64,000 nt of DNA, from assembly GCA_963785755.1 (NCBI GenBank), contig CAWAXG010000031.1, positions 62,001-126,000 of the forward strand, written 5' to 3'. This DNA is from JACCXG01 sp963785755 (GTDB lineage: Bacteria; Acidobacteriota; Vicinamibacteria; Vicinamibacterales; 2-12-FULL-66-21). Numbering within the stretch: the first letter of the stretch is position 1; each line of letters starts with the position of its first letter. The notes under the pieces were generated by a model. It did no database searches, was not told where the DNA came from, and was given only the letters and a program-made list of their open reading frames with translations. The translations under genes and the position numbers were made by a program. Positions 33,074-40,074 of the stretch are shown one piece after another.

Positions 33074-33778
33074 GTGCCAAAGAAAGCGCTGAAATCATCA
33101 CGGCGTTCGACCATCCGCAAGGCGGCGAGCAAAAGGGCGCCTCGTCTCCAGGCTCAGGGCAGGCCCCTTCGACAAGCTCAGGGCAGGCCCCTTCGACGAG
33201 CTCAGGGCAGGCCCCTTCGACAAGCTCAGGGCAGGCGGGCCGCGTCGGGACGCGTGCATCTCTACGTCGGCATCAGCCTCGACGGCTACATCGCCGCCCC
33301 GGATGGCGGCGTCGACTGGCTGAAACCGTACGGGGACGCGGGGGCGGGATTCGCACCCTTCATCAAGACCATCGGATCGATCGTCATGGGACGCGTAACC
33401 TACGATCACGCGGTCGCCCGAGGCGGCTATGCGAGCTTCGGCAAAATTCCCACTTACGTGGTCACCCACCGGCCGTTCGAGTCTCGATCGTCGCTCGTGA
33501 TTCCGTTCACAGGCGCGCTGCACGATCTCGTGGCCGAGATCCGGGAGCGGTATCCTGATGACATCTGGCTGATGGGCGGCGGCGGAGTCACCCGGTCGTT
33601 CCAGGATGCCGATCTGATCGATATCTGGTCCGTGGCGTTCGTGCCGACGCTGATTGGCGCCGGATTACCGATGTTTCCGTCGCGCAGCTATCTCGAGCAG
33701 CGGCTGCGACTGGCGCGCACGCACGTGTACCCGAGCGGTGTCGTCGAACTGCGTTACGAACGGTTTGCGGAGGGTTGA
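33074..33778 (+). CDS. dihydrofolate reductase / RibD-C family protein with repeat-expanded N-terminus
   Basis: From about residue 58 the protein is a normal DHFR/RibD-C domain: RVHLYVGISLDGYIAAPDGG, VMGRVTYD, IWLMGGGGVTRSFQDADLID, and TLIGAGLPMFPS near the end. The preceding 55 residues are basic. They contain AQGRPLRQ repeated about three times, produced by an in-frame 24-bp tandem repeat. These proteins reduce a pteridine, pyrimidine or related substrate with NADPH. The GTG at 33074 gives the basic extension. A shorter start inside the repeat is impossible without another start codon. Confidence 0.75.
   Translation: MPKKALKSSRRSTIRKAASKRAPRLQAQGRPLRQAQGRPLRRAQGRPLRQAQGRRAASGRVHLYVGISLDGYIAAPDGGVDWLKPYGDAGAGFAPFIKTIGSIVMGRVTYDHAVARGGYASFGKIPTYVVTHRPFESRSSLVIPFTGALHDLVAEIRERYPDDIWLMGGGGVTRSFQDADLIDIWSVAFVPTLIGAGLPMFPSRSYLEQRLRLARTHVYPSGVVELRYERFAEG
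33150..33238 (+). repeat. 24-bp in-frame tandem repeat (CCTTCGACAAGCTCAGGGCA type)
   Basis: Three to four units of a 24-bp sequence containing CCCTTCGACAAGCTCAGGGC lie inside the DHFR-like gene, each coding for A-Q-G-R-P-L-R-Q. The core string is one I associate with dispersed repeats in several bacterial phyla. Here it has expanded without breaking the frame. Confidence 0.85.
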
Positions 33779-34737
33779 TGGCAGACGATTACGGCAGCCC
33801 GGCACCGGGAAACGGCGCGCTCACGTGCGGCCGGCAGCCGCTCGTCGAGGCGATCACGAAGTTCCTCGCGCACGGGCATGCGCCGGGGATGCCGGAGATC
33901 CGCGCGGCGCTCGAGCGCGCGATCGATGAAGCCGGGCCGGCCGCAATCGATGGTCTGGCAAGACGGCTCGCCGCCGCGGGAAGCGACTGGAGCTACTATC
34001 CGAGCGATCCGCTGGCGCGGCGGATCCATCACGTGCTCGCCAGGCAGGTCCTGCAGCACGAGCCCGTCGTGATCGGCGCGGAGCATCTCGATGAGCTGAG
34101 CGACCGGCCCGTAGCGATCTACGCGAATCATCTGTCGTACTCCGACGCGAATGCCGTCGAGGTGCTGCTGCAGCGGGCGGGGCAGGGACGGATCGCGGAC
34201 CGCCTCACGGTCATTGCCGGACCCAAGGTCTACTCGAACGTCAGGCGGCGGTTCTCGAGCCTCTGCTTCGGCACGATCAAGACGCCCCAGAACAGCGCCC
34301 GCTCGTCCGAGGAGGCGGTGATGACGTCGCGCGCCGTGGCGCAGGTGGCGCAACGGACGATTCGCATCGCGCAGGAACGGCTTCGGCTTGGCGAGGCGCT
34401 GCTGATCTTCGCCGAAGGCACGCGTAGCCGGACCGGCGGCATGCAGCAGCTGCTCTCGGGCGCCGCCCGGTATCTCGAATCGCAGGATGCGTGGGTCGTG
34501 CCGATGGGGATCACCGGCACCGAACGGTTGTTCCCGATCAGCGAGGACGGATTGAATCCCGTGCCGATCACCCTTCGCATCGGCCGCGCCATCCCGGCGC
34601 GCGACCTCGAGCAGCGCGCCAGCGGGGACCGCCGCGTGATGATGGACGAGATTGGCTCCGCGATCGGGGTGCTGTTGCCGGAGGCGTACAGGGGTGTGTA
34701 CCGCCGCGCTGACGACTTCCGCGGCGGCGGCGGCTGA
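33778..34737 (+). CDS. 1-acyl-glycerol-3-phosphate acyltransferase (PlsC)-like
   Basis: The 319-residue protein has the acyltransferase motifs: H118-x4-D123 in NHLSYSD, FGTIKTPQN as the second block, E213-G-T-R216 in FAEGTRSR, and VPMGITGTERL as the last. An N-terminal helical extension of about 100 residues is not part of the standard domain. No strong membrane helix is present. The enzyme should acylate a glycerophosphate-like acceptor. The ATG shares its A with the TGA of the upstream gene, so translation is coupled. Confidence 0.8.
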   Translation: MADDYGSPAPGNGALTCGRQPLVEAITKFLAHGHAPGMPEIRAALERAIDEAGPAAIDGLARRLAAAGSDWSYYPSDPLARRIHHVLARQVLQHEPVVIGAEHLDELSDRPVAIYANHLSYSDANAVEVLLQRAGQGRIADRLTVIAGPKVYSNVRRRFSSLCFGTIKTPQNSARSSEEAVMTSRAVAQVAQRTIRIAQERLRLGEALLIFAEGTRSRTGGMQQLLSGAARYLESQDAWVVPMGITGTERLFPISEDGLNPVPITLRIGRAIPARDLEQRASGDRRVMMDEIGSAIGVLLPEAYRGVYRRADDFRGGGG

Positions 34738-34749
34738 GCGCGGCGCGGA

Positions 34750-35106
34750 TCACGTGCCACGTGCTGCGCGCTGGGTGCGCACGTGCTTTTCGTGCTACGT
34801 CCGACGTGCGACGTGCGACGGGACGTGCTGTGTGCACACGTGCTTTTTCGTGCTTCGTCCGACGTGCGACGGGACGTGCTGTGTGCGCACGTGCTTTTTC
34901 GTGCTTCGTCCGACGTGACGTGCGGGCCACGTGGCTACGACGTCAGCACGTCGCACGTAGCACGAACAGCACGTTGGCACGTAGCACGCAGCACGACGAG
35001 CACGTTCGCACGTAGCACGTAGGACGAACTGCACGTTTGCACGTAGCATGTAGGACGTAGCACGAAGAAGCACGTGCGCACCCAGCAACGTGGCACGTTG
35101 CACGGA
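34750..35106. repeat. long inverted GCACGTAGCACG word array with direct duplication
   Basis: The left half has CGTGC-type words, with a segment of about 60 bp (GACGTGCGACGGGACGTGCT onward) present twice in tandem (about 34797-34856 and 34857-34917). The right half (about 34945-35105) has the complementary GCACG words. The two halves could fold into a long imperfect hairpin. There is no gene in the interval. Confidence 0.85.
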
Positions 35107-35116
35107 GAGAGAGCCC

Positions 35117-35524
35117 ATGATCCCCCCCTACCGTCTTGCCATTGCCGTCGTCGTCGCGAGCGCGCTGACGACCTCGTCGCAGGGCCGGCAGCTGCTCCCC
35201 TCCAGCGCCCATTGCCGTCACGACAGCGGGGAACTGCAGCCGGACCGCGTGCGGCGTGAAGCGGCGCTCGCGCTGGCCAGGGCGATCAACGCCGCCGAGG
35301 GCATGCTGGCGGAGCGTACCCGCACGTATCATCCGCTTGCCGCCCTGCGCGACCTGCCGGTCGTCCCGGCGGGCTTCGAGCTGAAGTTCTATTCGGACCA
35401 GGCGGGCTACATGTTCGCGCTGAAGGATACGCTCGACAGCTGCCGATACGCCGTGTTCTCGGACCAGTCGGGTCTGCTCTACGAGAAAGCCGCGCGGTCG
35501 GCGCCGGAAGTGGCGACGGATTAG
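35117..35524 (+). CDS. exported pilin-like or hypothetical protein
   Basis: The 135-residue protein has a hydrophobic N-terminus (IPPYRLAIAVVVASALTT), a helical middle and a strand-rich C-terminus (FELKFYSDQAGYMFALKDTL, CRYAVFSDQSGLLYEKA). The C-terminus resembles the globular end of minor pseudopilin-like exported proteins. A canonical prepilin G-F-T cleavage site is absent, so the comparison is only structural. A GGAGAGAGAG site precedes ATG 35117. Confidence 0.55.
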   Translation: MIPPYRLAIAVVVASALTTSSQGRQLLPSSAHCRHDSGELQPDRVRREAALALARAINAAEGMLAERTRTYHPLAALRDLPVVPAGFELKFYSDQAGYMFALKDTLDSCRYAVFSDQSGLLYEKAARSAPEVATD

Positions 35525-35577
35525 TCAACGACAGTTCGAGGCCGGACTGCCGTGAAGCCTGCAGCGTCTGACGGAGG

Positions 35578-36006
35578 ATGAGTCTCCTGTTGAGTCAGGA
35601 TGCCCGGTTACGACTGCTCGCGGCGCTGCTTCGTCTCGCGGGCGTGATCACCGTGACGGCGTTTCTCGCGATGCTGCTGCCGGTGGACTGGATGGCGGCG
35701 ACCCACCGGTGGCTGGGCCTCGGGGAGTTTCCGCGAATGCCGGTCGTCGAGTACCTGGCCCGCTCGATTGCCGCGCTCTACGGATTCCACGGCGTGCTCC
35801 TGCTGATCATCGCGCGCGATCCGCGGCGCTACCGGGCGATCGTCTGGTACGTGGCGGTCATGAACGTGCTGTTCGGGTTGATGATCCTCGCGATCGACGT
35901 CGCGGCGGGCATGCCGGGCTACTGGAGCGCCGCGGAAGGGCCGCCGATCGTCGCGTTCGGCGTCGTGGTCGCCGCGCTCAACCAATCGCTGTCGACGGAC
36001 CGATGA
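35578..36006 (+). CDS. four-helix membrane protein
   Basis: The 142-residue protein has hydrophobic helices at about 12-36, 58-80, 88-108 and 118-135, with RDPRRYRAIVWYVAVMN between the second and third. No motif with known chemistry was seen. It is 53 bases after the preceding gene and 28 before the ThuA gene, so these may form one transcript. Confidence 0.65.
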   Translation: MSLLLSQDARLRLLAALLRLAGVITVTAFLAMLLPVDWMAATHRWLGLGEFPRMPVVEYLARSIAALYGFHGVLLLIIARDPRRYRAIVWYVAVMNVLFGLMILAIDVAAGMPGYWSAAEGPPIVAFGVVVAALNQSLSTDR

Positions 36007-36034
36007 TGTCGTGTCCGTGTGGAGGCCGAACCCC

Positions 36035-37090
36035 ATGATCGCTCGAGCCGTGGTTTCCGCGATTCTCGCGTCACTCGCGCTGGCGTACGTGCCGGCGGCC
36101 GACACGCACGTGTCGTACCCCGCCGGGCCAGGCCCCGGTCAGGGGAAGCACGTCGTGTTCCTGGCCGGCGATGAGGAGTATCGAAGCGAAGAGGCGCTGC
36201 CGATGCTGGCCAAGATCCTGAGCCAGCGGCATGGCTTCAAGTGCACGGTGCTGTTCTCGGTCGACCCGGATGGCACGATCAATCCGAAGAACGGCAAGTC
36301 GCTGTCGAACCCGGCGGCACTCGACACAGCGGACGCCATTGTCATGTCGCTGCGGTTCCGCGCGTGGCCCGACGAAGACATGGCCCGCTTCGACAAGCTC
36401 CTGCAGTCCGGCAAGCCGATCGTGGCGCTGCGCACGAGCACGCACGCATTCAGCGGATTGCCCAAGGACGGCCCGTGGGCGTCGTGGAACTACAACAGCC
36501 AGGGGGGCTTCGGGAAGCGGGTGCTGGGAGAGACCTGGGTCACGCACTGGGGCAAACACAAGGTCGAGGCTACGCGAGGTGTCCTCGAGCCGTCCGCGCG
36601 CGACAATCCGCTCTTGCGCGGCATTACCGATCTCTTCGGCGACACTGACGTCTATGAAGCATATCCGCCGGCCGACGCGACCATCCTGGCCCGCGGGATC
36701 GTGCTGCAGACGCTGTCGCCCGATTCGCCGCCTGCGGCCTACCGCAAGACCCGCGCGAGCGACAAGCAGGAACAGGACGTCAATGATCCACCGATGCCGG
36801 TGGTCTGGATTCGCCTTCACAAGAGCGACAGCGGCACGATCACTCGCATTCTGACGACGACGATGGGGTCGGCGACGGACCTGGAGAACGAAGGCCTGCG
36901 CCGTCTCGTGGTGAATGGCGTGTATTGGGGCCTGGGCCTCGACGTGCCGGCCCGCGCCGACGTGAGCTACGTCGACGAGTACGTGCCGTCGTTCTATGGC
37001 TTCGAGGGCTTCCGCAAGGGCCTGCGCGCGTCCGACTTCGAGCTCGGGAAGAAAGTGCCAGGGGAGCCGTTGGCGAGGCCGGTGAAGTGA
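36035..37090 (+). CDS. ThuA-like domain exported protein
   Basis: The 351-residue protein has a signal peptide (about 1-24). A ThuA-like, class I glutamine amidotransferase-fold domain follows, with KHVVFLAGDEEYRSEEALPM, ADAIVMSLRFRAWPDEDM, PIVALRTSTHAFSG and a late GVYWGLGLDVP. ThuA domains occur in sugar-utilisation loci. The catalytic Cys of true amidotransferases is not evident. It would act in the periplasm on an unknown carbohydrate-related substrate. Confidence 0.8.
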   Translation: MIARAVVSAILASLALAYVPAADTHVSYPAGPGPGQGKHVVFLAGDEEYRSEEALPMLAKILSQRHGFKCTVLFSVDPDGTINPKNGKSLSNPAALDTADAIVMSLRFRAWPDEDMARFDKLLQSGKPIVALRTSTHAFSGLPKDGPWASWNYNSQGGFGKRVLGETWVTHWGKHKVEATRGVLEPSARDNPLLRGITDLFGDTDVYEAYPPADATILARGIVLQTLSPDSPPAAYRKTRASDKQEQDVNDPPMPVVWIRLHKSDSGTITRILTTTMGSATDLENEGLRRLVVNGVYWGLGLDVPARADVSYVDEYVPSFYGFEGFRKGLRASDFELGKKVPGEPLARPVK

Positions 37091-37101
37091 GGCAGGTGTT
37101 T

Positions 37102-37316
37102 CACGTCCTACGTTCTACGTGCAGTGTGCTCACGTGCTTTTCGTGCTACGTGCGACGTGCTGCGTCCGACGTGCCACGTGCCACGTGCTACTGCGGAACG
37201 TGCTTCTCGTGCACGTGCGCAACGTGCTGCTCGTGCTACGTGCGCACGCCGGACCTAGCACGTAGCACGTAGCACGAAAAGCACGTGAGCACACAGCACG
37301 TAGAACGTAGGACGTG
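37102..37316. repeat. long near-perfect inverted GCACGTAGCACG array in a convergent gap
   Basis: The left arm 37102-37160 and right arm 37258-37316 are reverse complements with one mismatch in the first 52 bases (TACGTTCTACGTGC, TCACGTGCTTTTCGTGCTAC on the left strand). The loop is made of further words of the same family. It fills the gap between two genes that converge, so it may serve as a two-way terminator. Confidence 0.9.
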
Positions 37317-37318
37317 CG

Positions 37319-38143
37319 TCACTCCTCTCCAAACAACCCATTCATCTCCGCCCCCGAAACGCCACGCCCGAGAGCGGCGAACGTGCCGTGGCTGGAGATT
37401 TCGCGGGCGGCTTGCAGGAAGCCGGTCCACGCGGCGCGGGCCAGCGCGCCGCCGACGCTGATTCGGCGGACGCCGGCTGCGGCGAGGTCCGCTACGGTCG
37501 TGAAATCGCTCCACACCAGCACGTTCACCGGTTTGGGCGCGACCGCCCTGACCACCTCGACGATCTCTTCCCTGGTGCGGATACCTGGCGCATACAGGCA
37601 GTCGGCGCCTGCGTCCGCGTAGGCCGTGAGCCGGCGGATCGTCTCGGCGAGGTCGGGGCGGCCCGCGATGAATCCTTCGGAGCGGCCGGTCAGCAGCACC
37701 GGCGTTCCGCATCTCACGATCCCTTCACGTGCCGCCTGAATCCGTTCGACGGCGAGGGTGAAGTCGAACAGCGGATTCGACGCGTCGCCGGTTGAGTCCT
37801 CGATCGAGAGGCCGGCCACGCCGGTGGCGGCCGCAAGCTCGACGTGCGCGCCAACCTCCTTCGGCGCTACCGCGAAGCCGCCTTCGAAATCCCCGTTGAT
37901 CGGTACCGGGACGCTCTCGGCGATCACGCGGAAGTGGACGAGCGCCTGCGCCAGCGTCACGTGGTTGTCGCGACGGCCCATCGACCAGGCGAAGCCGCTG
38001 CTCGTCGTGGCCAGCGCGGGAAAGCCGAGCTGCGCGAGCACCCTCGCGCTGCCGATGTCCCAGGGGTTCGGGATGACGAAGCAGCCGGCCTCGTGAAGGT
38101 GGTGGAACGTCGTGTAGCGATCTGGCGTGGGCGACATGCTCAT
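37319..38143 (-). CDS. isocitrate lyase / phosphoenolpyruvate mutase family protein
   Basis: The 274-residue protein has the PEP-mutase/isocitrate-lyase barrel signatures: FVIPNPWDIGSARVLAQLGF, LATTSSGFAWSMGRRDN, PVPINGDFEGGF, GVAGLSIEDSTGD and LTGRSEGF. The Cys of isocitrate lyases (KKCGH) is absent, pointing to the PEP mutase-like or 2,3-dimethylmalate-lyase-like subgroup. It would make or break a C-C or P-C bond using magnesium. The ATG at 38143 starts the family-typical N-terminus. A longer frame upstream is Arg-rich shadow. Confidence 0.85.
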   Translation of the reverse strand: MSMSPTPDRYTTFHHLHEAGCFVIPNPWDIGSARVLAQLGFPALATTSSGFAWSMGRRDNHVTLAQALVHFRVIAESVPVPINGDFEGGFAVAPKEVGAHVELAAATGVAGLSIEDSTGDASNPLFDFTLAVERIQAAREGIVRCGTPVLLTGRSEGFIAGRPDLAETIRRLTAYADAGADCLYAPGIRTREEIVEVVRAVAPKPVNVLVWSDFTTVADLAAAGVRRISVGGALARAAWTGFLQAAREISSHGTFAALGRGVSGAEMNGLFGEE

Positions 38144-38191
38144 GGCTTCTCCGACACGGCCGTCTACCGGCGCTGGCAGGACGAGCTCTGA

Positions 38192-38617
38192 GTGTCGCAC
38201 AAGCGCATGGACGCGCCCTTCTTTTCGCGTCATGATCGCCGGGACGTGACGCCGCTCAACGACCTGAGCTGGTTCTGGATTGCGATCGAGGCGACCGTGC
38301 CGCCCGTCGCGGCCGTGCTGCTCGCGATGCCGCTGTGGCGGCGGAATCAGACGATCCTCGGCAGCATTGCCGGGACCGCGGTCATCTTCGGCACGGCGAC
38401 CGGTCTGATCCTCCGGGAGTACGTGCAGCTCGATCGTCTGACCAAGGAGTGTCTCGATGCGGGCGCCGTGTGCTGGCCCGAGCCGAGCGCCTTCACCCGC
38501 TTCGCCATCTACGCCTTCATCGCGCTGATCGAAGTGTTCGCCCTGTTCGCGATCAGCCTCAAGTACGAGGAGCGGATGCGCCGCCGCAACTACTCGCCTG
38601 ACTGGCAGCGGTGGTGA
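38192..38617 (+). CDS. membrane protein with three helices
   Basis: The 141-residue protein (136 from ATG 38207) has helices at about 28-47, 54-76 and 101-124, and a charged tail EERMRRRNYSPDWQRW. Cysteines at T-K-E-C and A-V-C-W face the same loop and could pair. No family was recognised. It diverges from the PEP-mutase-like gene with about 50 bp between starts. Confidence 0.6.
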   Translation: MSHKRMDAPFFSRHDRRDVTPLNDLSWFWIAIEATVPPVAAVLLAMPLWRRNQTILGSIAGTAVIFGTATGLILREYVQLDRLTKECLDAGAVCWPEPSAFTRFAIYAFIALIEVFALFAISLKYEERMRRRNYSPDWQRW

Positions 38618-38743
38618 CTGTGCACGCACTCGAGCACCTCGGCTCGAGGCAGGGCGTCGATCGGGCATCGTCCTGGGAGCCTTTGGTTGAAAGGAGTATG
38701 GGAGGGAAGGGAGCTATCTTTGCGCCGCGCCGGCCGCCAGGGC

Positions 38744-38772
38744 TTGACAATGTTCTAATGAACTAGTACAAG
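38744..38772 (+). promoter_or_regulatory. sigma-70-type promoter with inverted repeats
   Basis: TTGACA (38744-38749) is followed by a 17-bp spacer and TACAAG (38767-38772), a fair -10. The spacer contains GTTCTAATGAAC, an inverted repeat, and ACTAGTACAAGT overlaps the -10, so a repressor could bind here. It would drive the two small membrane-protein genes at 38853 and 39081. Confidence 0.55.
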
Positions 38773-38852
38773 TGTTCAAGTGCTGGCTACCGCGGGCGCG
38801 TTCTCTCGTTCTATCGTAGAGAGAGGATTTCAGCGCGTTCCGAGCGTGTGCC

Positions 38853-39065
38853 ATGCCCGATGATCTGTACTTCGAAGGTGACCCAGAGCTCGACAGCCGG
38901 CGCCGGCATCTCGAGCGAGTGCTCAAAGGCGAGCCACCGCGTAAGAAGTGGCCCTGGGTGCTCGCGCTGCTCGCCGGCGGCGGTGCCTGGGCGATCTGGC
39001 GTGCCGGCAAGCCGGCGGAGCCGGAATCTACCGCCACGAAGGGGACGGATCGAACGTCTCGATAA
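38853..39065 (+). CDS. small single-span membrane protein
   Basis: The 70-residue protein has an acidic/basic head (PDDLYFEGDPELDSRRRHLE), one membrane helix (about 33-50, WPWVLALLAGGGAWAIW) and a polar tail. It is probably in one transcript with the following membrane-protein gene 15 bases downstream. Function unknown. Confidence 0.6.
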   Translation: MPDDLYFEGDPELDSRRRHLERVLKGEPPRKKWPWVLALLAGGGAWAIWRAGKPAEPESTATKGTDRTSR

Positions 39066-39080
39066 CGCTGGAGGTTCCTC

Positions 39081-39509
39081 ATGGATCCGGTCACGCTCAT
39101 TCTGATTGCGGGATTCATCGGCGGCGCCGCCCTGGCGGCGATCATCTTCCGGCTGCAGCATCCGGAGGGGACCGCGGACCACGTGCGGTTCACGCCCACC
39201 GACGTCATCAACGCCGCGCATATCCGGGTCGCCGGCGTCGGCGGCCTGGGTCTCGTCGCGATGGCCACCGCCGTCGCGCTGGCCGTGCCCCGCATCCGGT
39301 TGACGCTGGCGATCGGCTGCGCGCTCGGCTTTGGACTGGCGGCCGCGCTCATCTACTACCGGCGCCGCGGCGGCCCGCTCCCATCGAGCGGCCGCAGCGG
39401 CGGCGCCAACACAGTGCTCTCGATCGACGCGGTGCCGCCGGCGCTCGGCGCCGAGGACGGGGGCAACCAGGAGCGGTTTTCGACAGTCCCTTCTCCTTTG
39501 CTTCCCTAG
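39081..39509 (+). CDS. membrane protein with three helices
   Basis: The 142-residue protein has helices at about 4-24, 52-70 and 74-92. A Gly/Ser-rich, probably disordered tail follows. The GAGG-like site before ATG 39081 and the short gap suggest an operon with the preceding small gene. No conserved motif was identified. Confidence 0.6.
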   Translation: MDPVTLILIAGFIGGAALAAIIFRLQHPEGTADHVRFTPTDVINAAHIRVAGVGGLGLVAMATAVALAVPRIRLTLAIGCALGFGLAAALIYYRRRGGPLPSSGRSGGANTVLSIDAVPPALGAEDGGNQERFSTVPSPLLP

Positions 39510-39517
39510 CGCCACGG

Positions 39518-39676
39518 CGCTGCACGACGGCACGACGGCACAACGGCACGAAGGATTCGCAGGAAACATTGATCTTCGTGCCGCCGTGCCTTCGTGCCGT
39601 CGTGCGGCGCGAAGCGCAAAACGCCCGTCCTCCCGTCTCCCTGTAAATCCAAAAAAGCCTGGAGCTAGTCCTCCCT
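39518..39676. repeat. inverted GCACGACGGCACG word array
   Basis: GCACGACGGCACGACGGCAC and GGCACGAAGG (about 39524-39554) are answered by CTTCGTGCCGCCGTGCC and TTCGTGCCGTCGTGC (about 39577-39608), giving a strong hairpin. GGCGCGAAGCGCAAA and a CGTCCTCCCGTCTCCC word follow. The array lies between the membrane-protein gene and the PadR promoter. Confidence 0.8.
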
Positions 39677-39698
39677 TCCTCCACAAGTGGCGTGACGA

Positions 39699-39723
39699 TA
39701 TAATACGTGCCCATATATGGGCA
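39699..39723 (+). promoter_or_regulatory. PadR promoter and autoregulatory palindrome
   Basis: A consensus TATAAT (39699-39704) lies only 12 bases before the ATG at 39717. A perfect 16-bp palindrome TGCCCATATATGGGCA (39708-39723) covers the expected transcription start and the start codon. The transcript would be nearly leaderless, and a PadR dimer on the palindrome could block it. Confidence 0.7.
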
Positions 39724-40061
39724 TCGATGCGCTGGCGCGCGAGCTCAAACGCGGCAGCACCGAGCTGCTGATCCTCGCGCTGCTCGAAGAATCCGACCAT
39801 CACGGCTATCAGCTCGCGCGATTGATCGGCGAACGATCGCGCGGCGCGATCAGCTTCCACGTGGCCTCGCTCTATCCGACGCTGTACCGCATGGAAGAGA
39901 AGCGGCTCATCGAGGGCCGGTGGGTCGAGAAAGCCGGGCAGCGCCGCCGCCGCTACTATCGTCTCACCCGCGAAGGCAGGAAAACGCTGGCCAGCCAGCG
40001 GAACGTGTGGGACTCCTTCTTTCACGCGTTGAACCGCGTGGCCCGGTTCACGGGCGCCTGA
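39717..40061 (+). CDS. PadR family transcriptional regulator
   Basis: The 114-residue protein has the PadR winged helix: LKRGSTELLILALLEESDHH, GYQLARLIGERSRGAISFHV, then SLYPTLYRMEEKRLIEGRWV and RRRYYRLTREG for the wing. It is the typical short acidobacterial form that precedes an ADOP permease gene, and the next gene begins 13 bases after its stop. It probably represses its own operon through the palindrome at its start codon. Confidence 0.9.
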   Translation: MGIDALARELKRGSTELLILALLEESDHHGYQLARLIGERSRGAISFHVASLYPTLYRMEEKRLIEGRWVEKAGQRRRRYYRLTREGRKTLASQRNVWDSFFHALNRVARFTGA

Positions 40062-40074
40062 ACGGTTGCCCGCC

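Noticed and set aside
34750..35106. Possible short protein made of the GCACG words in several frames
   Set aside because: The frames exist only because the repeat lacks stops. Composition is Cys/Arg/Ala-biased and low in complexity.
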